Counted from the first letter of the stretch, positions 24,601 through 39,600 are shown. The stretch is 64,000 nt of DNA from Lineus longissimus (GCF_910592395.1 NC_088317.1:16182001-16246000); one strand, 5' to 3'. Made by a program: numbers and translations. The notes: a model not told the origin generated them from the letters alone.

Positions 24601-27600
24601 TTTCATGTTTTGTTGAACGTCGCCATGTGGTCCTTTGCCTCCCTGGACGCCGTCTGCCTAGCGGACTCCACCGAGTTCATCCCTTGTGATTCTGTTTGTA
24701 GGCTTTCTCAGGTTGAAAGCTTGGAACTGTTGTTTTCCTCAATACTACCATTGTCCAACCAGAGTTTGCCATAAGAGATACCTTCTTCTTCTTCTTCTTC
24801 ATTTTCTTCAGCGTTCGCTCTGCACTTTGAGGGGTCATTCTCCTAGGAGTAATCCTCCTCCAAGGCGGGATGAGCGTATCCTGCGTGCCACTACGGTTAG
24901 GCGCCAATTGGGTTTATTGGCCTAGTGGTCCGACTTTGGCGAGAGAGATAGAGTCCACGCAAGCTACTCATGTTTCTCACTTGGTGGGGTCTTAGCTTGC
25001 CCTGGCATAGACACCAGGTGCAAGGAACCTCGGTTTTGAGTCTCATTCGAAGGACTGTGAAGAGCCAGGAATTTTAGTTCCTTGAAAGCCTCGCCGGTTC
25101 ATCCAGACATACGATCATGGGTTCTCCCCGGGATCGAACCCGGGCCCTATTGCGTGGTGGCCAGCAGTGTAAACCACTAGGCTATGAGGCTCCTCAATCC
25201 TGGGTTCTCCCTGGGGTCAAACCCGGGCCCTATTGCGTGGTGGCCAGCAGTGTAAACCACTAGGCTATGAGGCTCCCCAATCCTGGGTTCTCCCTGGGGT
25301 CAAACCGGGCCCAATTGCGTGGTGGCCAGCAGTGTAAACCACTAGGCTATGAGGCTCCTCAATCCTGGGTTCTCCCTGGGGTCAAACCCAGGCCCAATTG
25401 CGTGGTGGCCAGCAGTGTAAACCACTAGGCTATGAGGCTCCTCAATCCTGGGTTCTCCCTGGGGTCAAACCCGGGCCCTATTGCGTGGTGGCCAGCAGTG
25501 TAAACCACTAGGCTATGAGGCTCCTCAATCCTGGGTTCTCCCTGGGGTCAAACCCGGGCCCTATTGCGTGGTGGCCAGCAGTGTAAACCACTAGGCTATG
25601 AGGATCCCCAGACATACCTTAACTTTGATAATTTTGCTCTTGAAGCTGTCAATCATGGCAATGACGTCTGTCGAATCTGAGGGTGAGTCTGTGTACTCGT
25701 GGCTGGAATAGGAAATAAATAGAAACACTGTGTGTTAAACTCACAATCTTTTGTAAAAGGCCAAACTACATTCTTTTGTGAAAGACCCTTTTGTGTTGGA
25801 GTTAATACCCATGACTGATTTGGTCTTGTGAATATAAATAATAATAGGTGTAGATTTTAGAAGGCTTTTGACTGGTCACTTGAAGCTTGTAGAGAAAAGT
25901 CACAATGTGTATATATAGGTTAAAAATAACAAGGATAATAAACAAGGAGTACTAAGGAGCAAGGGCTCGCCCAGGAGGATAAACAGGAGGACATAAAGCT
26001 GGGAACACACTAATTAAAGGTAAACTTTCACTGTGAACAGGGCTAAAGGTCAGAACCATTCGAGCTACAAGGTCCTGGTCAGCTAAGAAGGCCCTTCAAC
26101 CAGAAGGATGCCATTTCCACAAGAGACTAAATCATGCAATTCCTCAGGAGCCTGAGACACTTGCAAAGAGATAAAGGCAAGTCATTTCCACATGTGCTAG
26201 AGACACTTGCAAACAGAGAAGGTCATGCCATTTCCACATGTGCTAGAGACACTTGCAAACAGAGAAGGTCATGCCATTTCCACAAGTGCTAGAGACACTT
26301 GCAAACAGAGAAGGTCATCCCATTTCAACAAGTGCTGGATACACTTGCAAACAGAGAAGGTCATGCCATTTCCACAAGTGCTAGAGACACTTGCAAACAG
26401 AGAAGGTCATGCCATTTCCACAAGTGCTGGATACACTTGCAAAGAGAGAAGGTCATGCCATTTCCACACAAGCTGGGGACACTTTCACAGAGGTGAAGTC
26501 ATACATTTTTTCACTTGGGCACTCACAGAGTGACCTCATATGGAAAAAAGCCGATGTCTTCAGCAGTTTCTAAACAAACCACATCACATCAGTTCCTGTG
26601 CAGAATGTCCAATGCACAGGCAGGCCTACCATGCCATTTGTGCATAGGTGGGTCGAGATAACTGATTTCCTGGGACGTCGACAGTCCCAAGTATTCACCG
26701 ACCAGTGCTTACCTGGTTATATCATAGATCTCCTTAGATCTTCCCTCTCGTAGTCGCAGGGTCCACGCACCTGGGTTGGCCTTCAGTTGGAAATAACCCT
26801 AAAGAGAATAGTAAACATCTTTTTTAGACCATGGAGTAAACTTGCTCCAGATTCAACCTCATATTCACAAAAAAGAATAAAGTTGTTTTTTTTTACAAAT
26901 CATGTTTCTTTTATGTATACAGTAGAACCTCTCTATTAAGGACACCATCGGGACTGACAAGTGATGTCCTTGATAGAGAGGTGTCCTGATTAGAGAGGTC
27001 AAATTGAATGGAAAGTACCAATTTGGGACCAAAACTAGTGTCCTTAATAGAGAGGTTGTCCTTAATAGAGAGGTGTCCGCTAAGGGAGGTTCCACTGTAC
27101 ATACCAAATTTGCCATGACGATGGTGTCGAACATAATCGGGTTCTTGGTCGTCCCAAGGGTAAACTGTAGGCCCCTAGGTGGTGTGCCGGTGGCTGTGTC
27201 GTAGCAATGGCCCTCCAGGAGAAGATACTCGAGCTCATAATGGGCATTGACTCCGGTCTCAATCTGAAAAACAACAAACATATAGATATCATGATTGGTT
27301 CTTCGTTGGGCCGAGGGAATTGGGAAATGAAACAAGACTCCTGAACAAACTAAGCACTGTACATAATATTTTGTAAGGAGTTGAACGTGTTATTGGAACA
27401 TATTCAGTTAATTTTTAGTAGTACCACCTGGGTCCAGGTGGTGAGACTAGTGTAGTTTTACAGAGGACCAACAGGTGGACTTTGCTAGTTGGTCAGTTCA
27501 GTTTGTGTAATGGAGTCAAGTAGACAACTCATATATGCTCTGGAGGAGTAAACTTTATACCAAGGGTAGGAAGTCAAGGAGACAAGCGACACGGGCCGGC

Positions 27601-30600
27601 CCAAAGGATAGGAGCAGGAACAGTAGGACTGCAGTGAGTATAAACCCATTTTCATGGTAGCAGAGCGTTTTTAGCAAAAATCGCTTACCTCTTCGAGATA
27701 TATGTTGTCCAAATCATACGGCGTCCGGACCGACTCGACCAGCCAGCTCTGAGGAGGATTAAAGTTCATGGTGAGGAGCGGTTTGTGGGGCAGGTTGGAG
27801 AATGTCGCGATCGGGCCCGTCACGGTTTTTTCCAGTTTGAAGGTCACTTCGGGTTCCAATACAAATCGATAGAAACTGGAAGATAGATACAGGTTGGAAT
27901 GATTTATAAAGGGTCTGTTTGAAGGGGCTAAAAGCTGTGGTACCTTGTACTTGAGCGTCTACGCCAGGGCAGGTCAAATATCCCACACATGGGGCAAAAG
28001 TGTAATCTACAGTGGCCCCGCATCTGGGCAAATTCAAAGAAGAGCTCAGATGAAAAAACCACTGAATCTACTTGAGTTCTTTTTGAGTGAACACAACATT
28101 TCTGCTATGACTCTAATAGTTGAAGCATCAAAAGTGACTTCTTACAACTTGGAGCACTGTCAGCTTCATTTTGATAAAGTTACCTCAATTTTTATGAGAA
28201 CGGCGTTTAGCAGCTTTTGCACGTGAACTCTTCATATATCTTACGACTGAACTCAACTCAACAAAAAGACTTACTTCTTTAATGGCATCTCCGATAGTTT
28301 TTCTCTACAGTTCATGTAAATCTTCACATTGGCATTGACGACCTCCTGTAACACCAGAATGATCGGCGCCATACGTTGAGCCTCGCGTGTCGCCGGGTCA
28401 ACTACGGCGACTATATCGAATGACGGGCCCTCGTTGGGTGCGGGGAGGTCAACGGCGCTGTGACGACCTCTAAGACCATTAAGATTTTTTCTTGAGCTGC
28501 CGGAGTGTGGGTTGGACAGCAGGAGAGAACTGATCTTCATAACTATGTCACTAGAACTGTAAAAAAATTTAAAACAAATTAAATTTCTAGAAAATATCTA
28601 GATTTTTTTCAATTTACTCGATTTAAATCACATCTGTTCATATGAATTGTATGGATGCAGTGTACTCCCCAGTTGTTTCTGGGTTAAGGGGGGGGGGGGT
28701 GTACCTCTTTTTCACTATACTGACATGTATTTAGTGTTTATGAAGTCAGTTCTATTTTCAAAAGAGACTGCTAGAGACTGCTGCAATGGTGCCCAGAATT
28801 GACTGGGGGAAAAAGACACAAGGAAGAACCAGGGTGTGATGGTTGGAAGTCGCGAGCTGGGACGCAACTACTGCAGGTGTAGGTGGAGACCTTGAGGAAA
28901 CTACTGCAGATCGGACACAATGACATTGCATGCAATAGCGATGTCCTCGACATCATGTTACCAAGAGAGACACAGATTACTCACTGGTGAGCATTGAGAC
29001 TCATCTCTATGACCTTATCCTTGACCGAGCTCGCCACGAGCTGTGAGCCATGCTTCTCCAACACGCCAAAGTCTTCCTGGCTGAACTCTTCATCATCACG
29101 GAACGGACCAATAATCTGAATAGAAAATATATGAAAGACCTGTCATCTGAGCAGCAACATTCAAATATTTCCGAATTCGGAAACAGCAGTCCTTAAAGAC
29201 TTTGCAGTCATTATCGACCGCAAAATTCACCTAACTCTTTATTACATACCGATACCGATTTAATTCACGATCTTCTTCTTCATCTTCAGCGTTCACTCTG
29301 AAATTTACAGGGCGTATTCTCAAGGGAGTATTCCTCCTCTAAGGTAGGATGAGCAATCTTTGTGTGCCACTTCGGTCAGACACAAGTCAAGTTTATTGAC
29401 CTAGTGACTCCGTCTTTGGCCTGAGGTAGAGTCCACACAAGTTACTCATGTTTCTCACTCGGTGGTGTCTTTTCTTGGGCTGGCATAGACACCAGATACC
29501 TCGGTTTTAAGCCCATTGCCTCGATGTACTTGACACTCACCCTTCCATTTGCTATTACCACTCGCTCCCCCGGCTGAATCTCCAGAGCTTTCTCGCAGAA
29601 TCCACGATGGCTGTGCAGAAAGTCGTTAGTCCACTGCTTCAGCGACTCTTCATACTTATCAATATCCATACCCTAAAACGCAAAACTCAGTTAGAAATTT
29701 GGGAATCTATGCTTGCTCCAACCAGCCATACCTTGTGATGGCAGCTTTTATATGGTGCCTTCAAATTGAGAATGCTCCAACCAACCATACCTTGTGATGG
29801 CAGCTTTTATAAGATGCCTTCAAAGTGAGAATGCTCCAACCAGCCATACCTTGTGATGGCAGCTTTTATATGGTACCTTCAAATTGAGAATGCTCCAACC
29901 AGCCATACCTTGTGATGGCTGCTTTTATGATATGCCTTCAAGTGAGAATGCTCCAACCAGCCATACCTTGTGATGGCAGCTTTTATGTTATGCCTTCAAA
30001 TTGAGAATGCTCCAACCAGCCATACCTTGTGATGGCAGCTTTTATGTTATGCCTTCAAAGTGAGAATGCTCCAACCAGCCATACCTTGTGATGGCACCTT
30101 TTATGTTATGCCTTCAAATTGAGAATGCTCCAACCAGCCATACCATGTGATGGCAGCTTTCGTAAGATGCCTTAAAAGTGAGAATGCTCAAACCAGCCAT
30201 ACCTTGTGATGGCAGCTTTTATATGGTGCCCTCAAAATGAGTGTGGCCTACTTTTTTCCCAAATTTTTTTCGGGATGGTCTCTGCATGGGTACTTCGACT
30301 TAAAACTTCAACTTGCTATCTACTCACATTGACTTCTAAGTCCCTTATTTTCCTTGTCCCATCAACCAACGCTACAACATTCTCCTCCTTCAGCAACTTT
30401 GTGATGAACATCTTAGCGAGATTGTTGGGCAGGGTGTCAATGGCGACCTGAACAGCTGTGGCTATTAGCGGCTTCTCGGCACCTTTCGGGAAAGTGGTCG
30501 GGTTGTGTACAATACCGATTCGAGCGTCGTTAGAAGATTTCTGAAAAGTTACATGGTCGCTTTCATGACTTTATACAGGAACAACATTTTCAACAACAGC

Positions 30601-33600
30601 GCCTGTTGACTTTGATATAGTCGAATATTCCATCATTAGGTAGATCACTGTCTATATGTGACCCGTCACAGCAAAACCAGGCACATGTCGCACAGAAGAT
30701 GAGCCTAAATGACACCAGGAGATAATGGAAGAAATTGATGTGCTCATATTTCACGAAAGGCAGACAATAGAGAAATGAACAAACAGTCCGTCTCAACCTG
30801 CCGAGCTCAGAGCGACATGCGCCTGCTTTTGCTGTGACGGATCACATATGATAAAGATGGCGTCACTGTCTGACGATGGAGGTTTTCTCCGGGGCCTAAA
30901 AATAGTCCAAAATGTTGAAAGAAGTTTTGACAGGAGTCAAAACGAAATGATAAAACAGATCACAAAACTGATTCTAAAAATGTCACCGTTCTTCAACTCA
31001 CAGAATGCCTGATGGCGTCGTATAGCAACCTGCGTCCAGATTTCGTCCCGAGATCACCAACCACCCAGTAGGTCATCTGCCTCACATAGACATCATCTGA
31101 AATGAAGAACGCAACGTTAATGCAAGTATCAATTCGTTTCTTGTACCCCCCCTCCTCAAGGGTAGTTAAGCTATCACCACTAATCTTTGCCGATGCTTGA
31201 GTAGTATTTATTTTTCCTTTAGTAAAAATTTGGCGAAGCTGGAAAGAATAAGGATGCTAATGTGTCGATGTCTTGTCGAACATACAGCCTTACCCAGTAA
31301 AATTAGTCCGGTTACTTTATATGATGGTGATAACTGATATATTGTTGATGGTGATGTCTTGACGGAAGAAAAAGTAGCATTGGTGAAAAAAGGGTGATGC
31401 ATGAGTCTTAAGATGTCGTTATAGGGTGATAAGGTGTCGTACCCTTGAGGAGGGGGGGTACAAGACACGAATTGATACTTGCATAAAGGGGTACGCCGTT
31501 GGTAATTACTGGTCCAGGAGAATAGAAATGCAGTTATACACAATGCCCTAGTGGAGCTATTATGCATACAAATTAGCTGAAACTTGGTATATATAGTTTT
31601 TGTATATCTATCCACACAACGGCAATGTTGACATTTTTATATTTCGCACATATTTACGCTGTTGAAAATTTTCAAATTCAATTACAAATTTCAAATCTTT
31701 AACAAACTCCTCTCGTCCCTCTTAAAATAAGTCGGCCTAAAAAAATAGTGACACAGGGAAAAAGTTTAAAAATCGCCACAACTGTAGCCGGATGGTGTCT
31801 GTATCCGTAGCAACAACTACTACTGAGAAAATATCTAAATCCTAAAGCAACAGGCATGAAAAGGTCAGAAGACTGCATGCAGGGAAAACATTGAAGGGGA
31901 TAAAACTATCAAAATTGCTTTGAAATACAAATTTTGGACTGATAATAGCAGTTTTGACTTGGGAGTGATGCTACATTGTACCAAAACCCGATGCTATTGA
32001 TTGTTAGTTTGAAATCTCGAGACTCTGAGATGCGATTTCAAGCCAATCTTGACGACACACCAACGACAAAATAATTCGATGCCAGAGCAGGGGGCCAGGA
32101 GGGGTCAGGGGTCAGGATCACCCTTGGATCTGCACCTGAACTCTGTATGTATGCCTGCTGACCACCAGCCCCACCCCCCACCCCAGCATAACTTGAAACA
32201 GCCTACTGACTTGGCAGATGTTATTTTAATTGTATTGGTAAAAAAATGCTCAGTTCCAGCAGGTTCGAATACAATATCAATCACATTGCATATGGCAGTT
32301 CCAATATCGTCCAAAGGGTACAAAGAGTTCTCCAGTGAAAAGGTCATTTCAAGATTCGCATTTTCACTTGTTTTTCCAAGAAAAGTTATACATATTATCG
32401 ATTTCTCTATTTTGGGAGGGGTCCTCGGAAAATTAACTCCTTATTGTATTGTAATGTAACAGACTCTGAGGTGAAAGCTAGGAATAGTTTTACAAACAAA
32501 TCCACCAAAATTACCTTCGTCAATATCTGCATGGGAAAAAGGGCGTCATGAAAGGAAAGCATAATAATAATGATAATAATACGAGTCTTATATAGCGCAG
32601 TATCCAACCATTAACTGGCCGCTCAAGGCGCTTGATAGGCCTCTTTAAAAAGCAAAGGTTTGAGTTGTCCCTTGAAAGATAACAGAGAGCTGCAGTTCCT
32701 AACAGTTGAAGGAAGTTTGTTCCACAACTGAGGGGCTCCAATTGAAAATGCTCTACCACCGACTGACATGACATTTGCCTTTGGGATAGACAGAAGAACG
32801 GCTGATGAAGAGCGCAGAGTTCGAGAAATGGTATGAACGGTGAGAAGTTCTGAAAGGTATTGGGGAGCAAGTTGGTAAAGACACTTGTAAGTAAGAAGGA
32901 GAACCTTGTACTGTAATAAGGATTGTATAAAGTACAATTTGCTATCGTACATTTGGTATATTACAGGAAAGACATTTCTATTGACTATCTTCTTTTTCAT
33001 TAAAGGTGGTCAACTACAATATGCAAGGAAAATGCCCCCCTCCCCCTCAAAATGTTTTTATCTAGGATAGATTAGAATGTGCAGTTGTAACACACTATAA
33101 CAAAATTAATACTGTTAGATGCTCAATTTATGTTTTATTTTCACATATTTTGCAATTTTAAAAAAAAAGAATCGCAAAATTTTTTTTATTTTCATTCAAA
33201 AATTGGAAAGAAATTACAAAATCCGCCAAAAACAAAAATTTGTGAATTTTTTTAATTAGAAAATTTTTTTTTTTTTTTTTTTTTTTCAGAATTTTTGAAA
33301 ATCGCAAAAAATAATGTCTTAAATCTTGAGAGAAAATACATCGGAAATGCCAATTGGACTTGTCGTTTATAATTACCTCTCCTGGTGATATATCTGAGGG
33401 CACCAGCCAGCACCCCTGTCATCTCGGCTGGACTCTTTTTCTTGAAGGCGGTGCCGCGGTCAAGCAATGCGGGATCTGCAGATGGGAAAAAAAGGGTTTT
33501 TTCACAAAATCAATCTATATAAATTTGTCTTTTGTAAACCCGAATATGCTTAAAATACTTTCACTCCTGGGAACAAGGCAATCTCCAAAGCAGATGATAT

Positions 33601-36600
33601 ATTCAAGCGTTTTCTCTCTGACAGTATTAGCGGCCATCTTGGAAAAATACAGTACATTATACCTGGCAATCACACAGTGTGATGAGACAGAAAATGGCTG
33701 CCACCGACAGATTCATACTCACTTCGGGGATTAAAGGATGAAACTTACTAGCATTCTTCGTGAAGTCTAAGTACTCGGCATCATCCAGGTTGAAAACGCG
33801 ATTATTCAACCTCGGCATGACAGACTTCTGCGACATCAACCATTCCAGGATGTCCTTGCCATCATAGATTTTACCCTGGAAATTAGATTTGCGAAATCTT
33901 CTAACAAAACGAAATTTTCACAATTCTGATAATGGCGGATAGTGTTATTTCTATCCCTTTTCCAAAAGAAATTTCCTTTCTTTGCAAATTGATTTTTTTG
34001 TGCAAAATCCACAAAAATATGGAGAGGTAATCCTTCCCCATCTTCTTCTTAGCATTCCATTCCTTTTCATGGCTATGCTACAGATCCAAGCTTATATCTC
34101 TAATAAACCTGGCTGTCATCTCTTGTTCCTCCCTTGATCCCCAGAGCTTAGTCTCCATTGATGCTCCGTATGGCCATGTGGCCAGTCTCTCTGGGTCCAA
34201 GAGTGGGCAGTTCTGGAGCATTGCAAGAGGATCGCACTGTAAAAACCAGGCCAATGTCTCTATAAATAAACCTGGCTACCATCTCTTGTTCCTCCCTTGA
34301 TCCCCAGAGTTCGGTCTCCATTGATGCTCCGTATGGCCATGTGGCCAGTCTCTCTGTGTCCCAGAGTGGGCAGTTCTGGAGCATCGCAAGAGCATCGCAC
34401 TGTAAGAACCAGGCCTATATCTCTAATAGACCTGGCTGTCATCTCTTGTTCCTCCCTTGATCCCAAGAGCTTAGTCTCCATTGATGCTCCGTATGGCCAT
34501 GTGGCCAGTCTCTCTGGGCCCCAGAGTGGGCAGTTCTGGAGCATCGCAAGAGGATCGCACTGTAAGAACCAGGCCAATGTCTCTAATAAACCTGGCTGTC
34601 GTCTCTTGTTCCTCCCTTGATCCCCAGAGTTCGGTCTCCATTGATGGACTGTTTGGCCATGTGGCCAGTCTCTCAGTATCCCAAAGTGGGCAATTCTGGA
34701 GCACATGCTCTGGTGTCTGATCTGGTGTGCCGCACTGACACAAACCTCCAAATTTCCTTTGGACTGGTCATCTGTAACTCAGTTCACACGGCAAAAAAAG
34801 TGTGTCAAACTTACATTATAGACCGCCTTCTGGATGTCGGGGGTAGCCTTCATGATGCTGCCGACTACTGCCTCTTCGAATGAATCGCCAGTGAGTTCCT
34901 CCTTCTTTAAGGGCACACCATTCATGAGGACTTGAGGGAGGCTCCCAAGGCCAGTACGCTTATAGAAGTCAACAGCTTCCTGCGGAAAAAAAAAACGTTT
35001 AATAGCTCTGCGGCCCTTTGTATTTAAAAAAACTGTCAACGCAAAGAAAAAAAGATATCAAGAAACAAATACAGTAGAACCTCCCTTAGCGGACACCTCT
35101 CTACTAAGGACACTCTCTCTACTAAGGACACTAGTTTTGGTCCCAAATTGGGTGTTTCCATTCAATTTGACCTCTCTAATCAGGACACCTCTCTATTAAG
35201 GACAGCACTTTTCAGTCCTGAGGGTGTCCTTAATAGAGAGGTTCTACTGTATATTGAAAGTTTGTAAAATTAGTACTAGCCCTGAGGCTGTTTACAGTAA
35301 CAATGAAGCCTACCAGTCTCCCTTTATCATATTTTGACTTCGGGCCAAGAATGGACTTAATCTCGGGATCAGTTAAGCCTTCGCTCAGCATCTCGGCCAC
35401 AACGACCTCTGGGGTAATCTCTCCACTGCCCGCTCTCTCGTAGACGTCGGTGATGAATGACACCCCCTTGTACGCAGAGTCCTTCTTTCTGTAGTAGGTG
35501 AATGCGCGGTACAGTGCCACGCTGGCATCTTCTCGGCCGTCGATGTCATCTTTGTCGGTTGAGAGGACTACCACGCCTATCCTGAAAAGACAAAAAATGA
35601 TCGTTATGAGAAATAGTTTTGTGATGAGCAAAGGTTAAAAAAAGAACTAGCAAACTGCTTAAAACAAACGTTATGAATATATTTACCTGATTGGTGCACT
35701 GTGGACGTAGAACGCCTCCGCCATTTTGAGTAGTTCACGACTTGGTTTCTGTGCTGGGTCGACCATGAAGACGAGGTGGAAGATATTCTTGGCGATGTGG
35801 CGTAACATCCCTGGGAAGGTTGGTCTCAGGAACTCCTGGACCGATGAAGGCCAGCTGTTGTACTTTTTGTCCTTTTGAAGATTGTTTAAATACTGCAAAA
35901 AATTTTGAAATAGATCCTTGTACAAGCATGAATCTGTGAGATGTGAGAGACCCCTATTGGTGACTTTGTGTAACTTTATCTTGCCTGCCTAGCTGCTGCG
36001 TATATTGTCCCTTTAAGACTTCATAGCTCAGATTTGTGCCCTTGCTTTTGATAAAATGAAATGACACGTGTATTTAAAACTGATCTGCAATGTCTCAACA
36101 AAAGTTTGGGACCAGAGATTTGTATTTTGGTGTGCAAAGAGAACCAGAAACATATAATAAGACAAACACAGCCCACAGGTTGTACATGTAACTGCAAGCA
36201 ATAGCATCCCGCGAAGTTACTATTTATAGCTCACAAGGTCATTTGAATAAGATATTGATGACGTTTTAGTCACGTGACAGTCGGACATCGACACTTATTT
36301 CTACGCATTTGAGCTTATTTCAAAGTCAATTATCTTTGACCCTGCATTGTTTTTAGCATGAATGATACCAAAGAGTCAGAGAGAGAAATATTCAGAACAA
36401 TTATGTAGTATTTCCAACACTCGGACATGTGCCAGATTGAATCTAACTGCCCTAGTTAGAAAGCCTGAATCCATTACGAAATCGCATGTTTGTCCGACAT
36501 TGCCTGTAATTCAGCGATGGGGAAATAGAGGGCAGCAGCTGCAGTGACGTCATCTTCGCGGAATGCTATAGGCTTTTTCCTTCTCGGAAGAAAAATGTAA

Positions 36601-39600
36601 AACTGAGGCGAGAAAAGGTTGATGAATTTCAACGATACCTGAACACTTTGGTCCCTAATGTCCAAAGCGTATTGTACATCCGAATCCTTCATCTCAAGTG
36701 AAAGCATCGTCTGAAGGTGATCACCCTGCAAGACAGAAAAAATGTAGGCCAAAATTGAAAATAGGTTGCTTTTTATGACGTTTTAAGAAAGGCGAACTCC
36801 ATCTACAAAACTGAAAAACTTTGTGGAGCGAAAAAAGTTCCAAAAATGGCTGGAAAAATGGCTCGGTCCCTCGTGGTGATGTGATATCCGGGTCTGGCAA
36901 AAGTGTGTACTTTTTGATACCTTAGACTTTGAACTTTCCGATGAAATACTACATTTTGTTCAACTTCCACGCTCTCTGTGTGAAATAATCTAAAATTGGA
37001 GTGCCTTTTTCTCGTGAATTGGACTATAGTCACCTTGAGTGTGGTATACTACAGCACCTTGACCGTGATATACCACGAAAGGTGCCATACACATATGTAC
37101 AACTATAACTATTTGTTAGTCTAAAAAATACAGACCTCAGTCTAAGAAGTGTTTTCTTCCCTTCTAAAAAATTAAAATGCTAACTGGTAGAGGCAACCCA
37201 CCTTGATATCCCTCAAGTAACCTGGCCTCGGACTTCGGGGTGTCAGGGAGAGTGAATGGGTTGTAGATATCATCATCATCATTACCGGCGTTGTAACCCT
37301 ATTAGATTTTTGCCGGAGGTATGGAGTCCACTATAGGCTATTGTCCACCTATGTGGGATCTTTTACTTGCCCTGGCATAGACACTCAGGTACAAGGGACC
37401 ACGGCTTTTAGTCTCATCCGACAGACCCTCAACTATTTCAAACGTTAATGTACGTGTTGTGAAGAGCCAGGAATTTTAGTTCCTTGAAAGTTCCTTCGAA
37501 GTCAATCTGTAACCCGTTACAAGTCAAGCTACTCACCTTGATATCAATAGCATGGAAACCCTCGAGTAGCCTGGCCTCGGACTTCAGGGTATCAAGGAGA
37601 GTGAATGGGTCGTAGATATCGAAGTCAATCTGTAACCCGTTGATGAATAACGTGGATTCACCCGTTCCAACTTGATATACGGACTCCAAAATCTGAAATA
37701 GAACGAAAACAAATTGTCAGTAAGACAGACAAACTGAATAGAGTCAGCACCTATTCTAGGTCTGACTGAGGTTTAACCAGGAGCCTACAGGCCTTGAAGT
37801 CCAGTGGAGAACTGGCCAAGTTCTGATCAACCATTGGGTCAGTATCATCTGTTAGGCCTAATTCTAGGTCTGACTGAGGTTTAACCAGGAGCCTACAGGC
37901 CTTGAAGTCCAGTGGAGAACTGGCCAAGTTCTGATCAGCCATGGGGTCAGAATCATCTCTGTCAGGCCTAATTCTAGGTGTGACTGAGGTTTCATCTGGA
38001 GCCTACAGGCCTTGAAGTCCAGTGGAGAACTGGCCAAGTTCTAATCAACCACTGGGTCAGTATCGTCTCTGTCAGGCCTTATTCTAGGTCTGACTGAGGT
38101 TTCATCTGGAGCCTACAGGCCTTGAAGTCCAGTGGAGAACTGGCCAAGTTCTGATCAACCACTGGGTCAGAATCATCTCTGTCAGGCCTAATTCTAGGTG
38201 TGACTGAGGTTTCATCTGGAGCCTACAGGCCTTGAATTCACGTGGAGAACTGGGCAAGTTTTGATCAAACACTGGGTCAGAATCATCTGTCAGGCCTAAT
38301 TCTAAGTCTGACTGAGGTTTCATCTAGAGCCTACAGGCCTTAAAGTCCAGTGGAGAACTGGCCAAGTTCTGATCAGCCATGGGGTCAGAATCATCTGTCA
38401 GGCCTAATTCTAGGTCTGACTGGTGTTTCATCTGGAGCCTACAGGCCTTGAAGTCCAGTGGAGAACTGGCCAAGTTCTGATCGACCACTGGGTCAGAATC
38501 ATCTCTGTCAGACCTAATTCTAGGTCTGACTGAGGTTTCATCTGGAGCCTACAGGCCTTGAAGTCCAGTGGAGAACTGGCCAAGTTCTGATCAGCCACTG
38601 GGTCAGAATCATCTCTGTCAGGCCTAATTCTAGGTGTGACTGAGGTTTCATCTGGAGCCTACAGACCTTGAAGTCCAGTGGAGAACTGGCCCAGTTCTGA
38701 TCAACCACGGGGTCAGAATCATCTCTGTCAGGCCTAATTCTAGGTCTGACTGAGGTTTCATCTGGAGCCTACAGGCCTTGAAGTCCAGTGGAGAACTGGC
38801 CAAGTTCTGATCAACCACTGGGTCAGTAACATCTGTTAGGCCTAATTCTGGGTCTGACTGAGGTTTAACCAGGAGCCAACAGGCCTTGAAGACCAGTGGA
38901 GAACTGGCCAAGCCCTGATCAGCCATGGGGTCAGAATCATCTGTCAGGCCTAATTCTAGGTCTGACTGAGGTTTCAGCCTGAGTGAAGAACCGATCAGCT
39001 ATGCCCCTCTGAAGGCCATCGTACCCCAAGACTTCTCCAGCTCGTTACCGGGTCGTTACGATCTCAGAGACGTCTGCCTCAAGATCCCTCAGACTCACCC
39101 TCTGGTTCTGTTGAATCTCAGTCCTCATCTCCTCCTTGACCGTCGTCTTAACCAGAAATCGCGTCTGCGTCGGGAAATTCTGACTGATGTCCCGTAGAAC
39201 TCGTAACGATTCTTTAGGAGCTGCGGACACAACCCGTTGTGCTGCTTGGAAACTCAAATCTGAAAATTTAAAAATACTAAAATATGCTTGGGCCATTTGG
39301 GGGGTAATTGACACATTTTAAAATGCTCAACTTCACTGGTTGATACCATGATTTGCTCAACCAACCATCATTTCAGAGTAGAACATTTTTTGAAATTAGA
39401 ATCTGATAACAATGTCAGGGAGCAAATTTTCTGAAGCTGTCCTGAGTGTAAACGAAAGCATTTTATTTTTCAGCCAGCCGAGCTGATACGAGAAATCACT
39501 CCTCAACTCCTTATTACAGTTACATACCCTGCAACTGCCACACCTTCAACGGAGCCATCTCGTTGCTACTTTCAACCAGAAACTTGCGGAATTCGCTGAG

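Noticed and set aside
25119-25606. Cluster of six tRNA genes
   Set aside because: A and B boxes are present but the sequence does not form a good cloverleaf and continues into a SINE body with a (GAA)n tail; five copies have an altered B box.
34148-34751. Protein-coding gene of up to 163 codons
   Set aside because: The frame is a tandem of LINE C-terminal pieces; unit length about 160 bp shifts frame between units.
37751-38926. Minus-strand frames in the 108-110-bp array
   Set aside because: Repeat-derived and interrupted by unit-length changes; UGGT exons 8 and 9 join in phase without them.
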